DNA of 7,233 nucleotides from Chloroflexota bacterium (lineage in GTDB: Bacteria; Chloroflexota; Dormibacteria; Dormibacterales; Dormibacteraceae), in the NCBI GenBank assembly GCA_005880345.1, contig VBGE01000014.1, positions 1 through 7,233 of the forward strand, read 5' to 3'. The position numbers and the translations under genes are program-made. The notes under the pieces are model-generated. The model was not told the origin of the DNA, did no database searches, and saw only the letters and a list, made by a program, of their open reading frames with translations. Shown in pieces: positions 5,646-7,233 of the stretch (within the stretch, counting starts at the first letter, position 1; each line of letters opens with the position of its first letter).

Positions 5646-6260
5646 ATGAGAGGCGCGGGGCTTCCGCTACTCGCCCTTGCTTTCTTCGCGCTGGGCGCGA
5701 TGCAGGGGTGCGGTCAGACGGCCTCCGCGCTCGAGGGGCCTGAAGCGAAGCCACCCACCGGCCTGCAGCCGGTGATCGACGCGAACAACACCGCCGCGTG
5801 GCCCGCGACCGATCCCAATACCGACCCCAACGCGCCGCCGCTCGACATGTTGATCACCAAGTCGATGCTCTATGCGGCGGGCTTGAAGCACGGCGTCAAC
5901 CCATACCTGGTGATGGGCCTCGCCTGGCATGAGAGCGGATGGCAGGCGTCCGCCGTCTCCTCGGCGGGCGCGGTCGGCATCATGCAGGTCATGCCGGCCA
6001 CCGCCGCGGCCGATGGTCCGAAATTGCTGAATCGCACAGTGAACCTATACGACCCGGGTGACAACATCGACCTTGGCACTGCGATCCTCAAGCAAAATCT
6101 CGACCACTGGGGCAACGACATCGCCAAAGCGCTGTGCGCGTACTACGCGGGCGGAGGCGCGGTGACCGAGTGGGCCACGATGCGCGCAGACTGCCGCCAC
6201 TACGTCTGGGCGGTCTACAACGCCGCGATGATGTTCAAGGACGGCAAGGGCCCGGTCTGA
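5646..6260 (+). CDS. Secreted lytic transglycosylase (SLT domain), probable lipoprotein
   Basis: This 204-residue protein starts with an export signal (MRGAGLPLLALAFFALGAMQ) followed by GC at 21-22. C22 could be lipidated, although the lipobox MQGC is less regular than LxGC. A Pro/Asn/Asp-rich linker covers about 31-66. Residues 68-195 form the lysozyme-like transglycosylase domain that cuts peptidoglycan between MurNAc and GlcNAc: catalytic E96 in LAWHESGW, the SSAGAVGIMQVMP motif at 105-117 with Q114, NLYDPGDNIDLGTAIL at 133-148 and AYYAGGGAV at 165-173, where family members usually have AYNAG. It acts in the envelope on the cell wall. I chose ATG 5646 because it gives the export signal directly; the frame is open further upstream, but that part lies antisense to the TPR gene and has no family match. 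It ends 15 bases from the convergent LacI gene. Confidence 0.9.
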   Translation: MRGAGLPLLALAFFALGAMQGCGQTASALEGPEAKPPTGLQPVIDANNTAAWPATDPNTDPNAPPLDMLITKSMLYAAGLKHGVNPYLVMGLAWHESGWQASAVSSAGAVGIMQVMPATAAADGPKLLNRTVNLYDPGDNIDLGTAILKQNLDHWGNDIAKALCAYYAGGGAVTEWATMRADCRHYVWAVYNAAMMFKDGKGPV

Positions 6261-6275
6261 AAATCTATCGGAGCT

Positions 6276-7233
6276 CTAGCGCGAAGCCACCGTGGACTCG
6301 CGCACCGCCAGCTCAGGACTGAGGATCATCTGCCGCGGCGCCTGGCCACGTACCGCGGCAAGGCTCAGCACCAGCCGCGCCATCTCGCGACCCATCTCCT
6401 CCACCGGTTGCTTCACGCTCGACAGCCGTGGCCGTGTCGCGGACGCGATCGGCGAATCGTCGAACCCGATCACTGCGACGTCGTCCGGCACGCGCCGGCC
6501 CAGCACCTGAAGCGCCCACATCGCCCCGGCGGCCATCGCATCGGAGGCCGCAAAGACCGCATCGACCTCATGCCCGAGCGCGAGCAAGCGTCCCATCGCC
6601 ATCTCGCCGCCGTCGCGGTCGAGCTCGCCCCACTCGACGATGTCGGAGCGGATGGCTGCCTGCCACATCGCGTCGCGAAAACCCTGCAGCCGATCGCGCG
6701 CAGACGCGACGTGTGTGGGACCCGCGATGTGCGCGATCCGGCGCCGCCCCTGCTCGATCAGGTGCTCGGTCGCCGCTCGACCGCCTGCGTGGTTGTCCAC
6801 GTCGACGAAGCTCACGTCGATGGCATGTCGTGGCCGCCCTCCGAACACCATCGGCACGCCCCGCGCATGCAGTCGCGCCGGCAGGCTGTCGGACTCGTGG
6901 AGCGCCAGCAGCAGCACCGCATCCACGTGACCACCGACCAGGTACTGCTCCAGGCGCTGGACGTCGACCGTCGTCTGAGGCGCAAACAAGACCATCTGCA
7001 AGCCGTTGGCCGAAAGCTCCTCGCCAATGCCGCTGAGGAGTCGCGGCAGGAGTGGATCCATGAACACGCGCGAGCTCGGCTCGGGAATCACGACGCCCAC
7101 CGACTCGCTGCGCCCGGCAGCCAGACTGCGGGCAGCTCGATTCGGCACGTAACCCAGTTCAGCGGCCGTGCGCTCCACTGCGCGCCGGGCCTCATCGCTG
7201 ACCGACGGGTTGCCGCTGAACACCCTCGATGCG
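6276..7233 (-). CDS. LacI/GalR-family transcriptional regulator, N-terminus beyond window
   Basis: The visible 318 residues lack only about the first 20 of a LacI-family repressor (usual length 335-345). At the edge ASRVFSGNPSVSDEARRAV is the recognition helix and third helix of the HTH, and LGYVPNRAARSLAAGRS is the hinge helix that enters the minor groove. The rest is the periplasmic-binding-like sensor: SVGVVIPEP, the first subdomain up to FGGRP, DNHAGGRAATEHLIEQGRRRIAHIAGP and CDS-end segments including AVFAASDAMAAGAMWALQVLGRRVPDDVAVIGFDD and TRPRLSSVKQPVEEMGREM. Such proteins bind sugars or nucleosides and release DNA when bound. The reading frame stays open to the window edge, so a GTG at 7223 is not the real start. 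The target operon is presumably outside the window, because no sugar transport or catabolic genes are here. The stop is TAG. Confidence 0.95.
   Translation of the reverse strand, partial: ASRVFSGNPSVSDEARRAVERTAAELGYVPNRAARSLAAGRSESVGVVIPEPSSRVFMDPLLPRLLSGIGEELSANGLQMVLFAPQTTVDVQRLEQYLVGGHVDAVLLLALHESDSLPARLHARGVPMVFGGRPRHAIDVSFVDVDNHAGGRAATEHLIEQGRRRIAHIAGPTHVASARDRLQGFRDAMWQAAIRSDIVEWGELDRDGGEMAMGRLLALGHEVDAVFAASDAMAAGAMWALQVLGRRVPDDVAVIGFDDSPIASATRPRLSSVKQPVEEMGREMARLVLSLAAVRGQAPRQMILSPELAVRESTVASR

Noticed and set aside
4711..5649. A 312-residue open frame on the plus strand opposite the TPR gene
   Set aside because: The minus strand encodes regular TPR helices, while this frame has no domain pattern and a scattered composition with many Pro, Gly and Cys; it is a shadow.

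Overview
The window is a G+C-rich (by eye about two thirds) stretch of bacterial chromosome with tightly packed genes. A cyclase domain of the type common in actinobacterial and chloroflexotal regulators, a LacI-family regulator with a TASRV-like helix, and a TPR module of the kind attached to large ATPase regulators suggest a high-G+C Terrabacteria lineage (Actinomycetota, Chloroflexota or a related soil phylum). No rRNA or marker gene is present to settle this. I see no insertion sequence, phage gene, CRISPR array or integration scar, and gaps between genes are all under 100 bases.

Left part (3-2523, + strand): a class III nucleotidyl cyclase-domain protein with an uncharacterised N-terminal region, a ten-helix EamA/DMT-type transporter, and a small SRPBCC lipid-pocket protein behind a strong ribosome binding site. 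The spacings (15 and 22 bases) fit one transcript.

Middle part (2545-4486, - strand): a compact three-gene operon read leftwards: a dienelactone hydrolase-family protein, an atypical NAD(P)-binding SDR, and a four-helix membrane protein. Both junctions are 4-base ATGA stop/start overlaps. The first junction fixes the SDR start at 3812, not at an earlier ATG at 3857. The two enzymes and the membrane protein are probably made in step, but their substrate cannot be read from sequence.

Centre (4487-4651): a short intergenic region and a complete tRNA-Ala(GGC) gene with the G3-U70 pair and an encoded CCA end.

Right part (4660-7233): a stand-alone TPR protein (- strand), divergent from a small secreted, possibly lipid-anchored lytic transglycosylase (+ strand), followed by a convergent LacI-family repressor (- strand) whose N-terminus runs off the window.

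Overall this is an ordinary housekeeping/accessory mix. The points most worth a second look are the altered catalytic set of the cyclase domain, the separate cyclase and TPR modules that are often fused elsewhere, and the tightly coupled DLH-SDR-membrane operon. I found nothing that clearly amounts to a new system.
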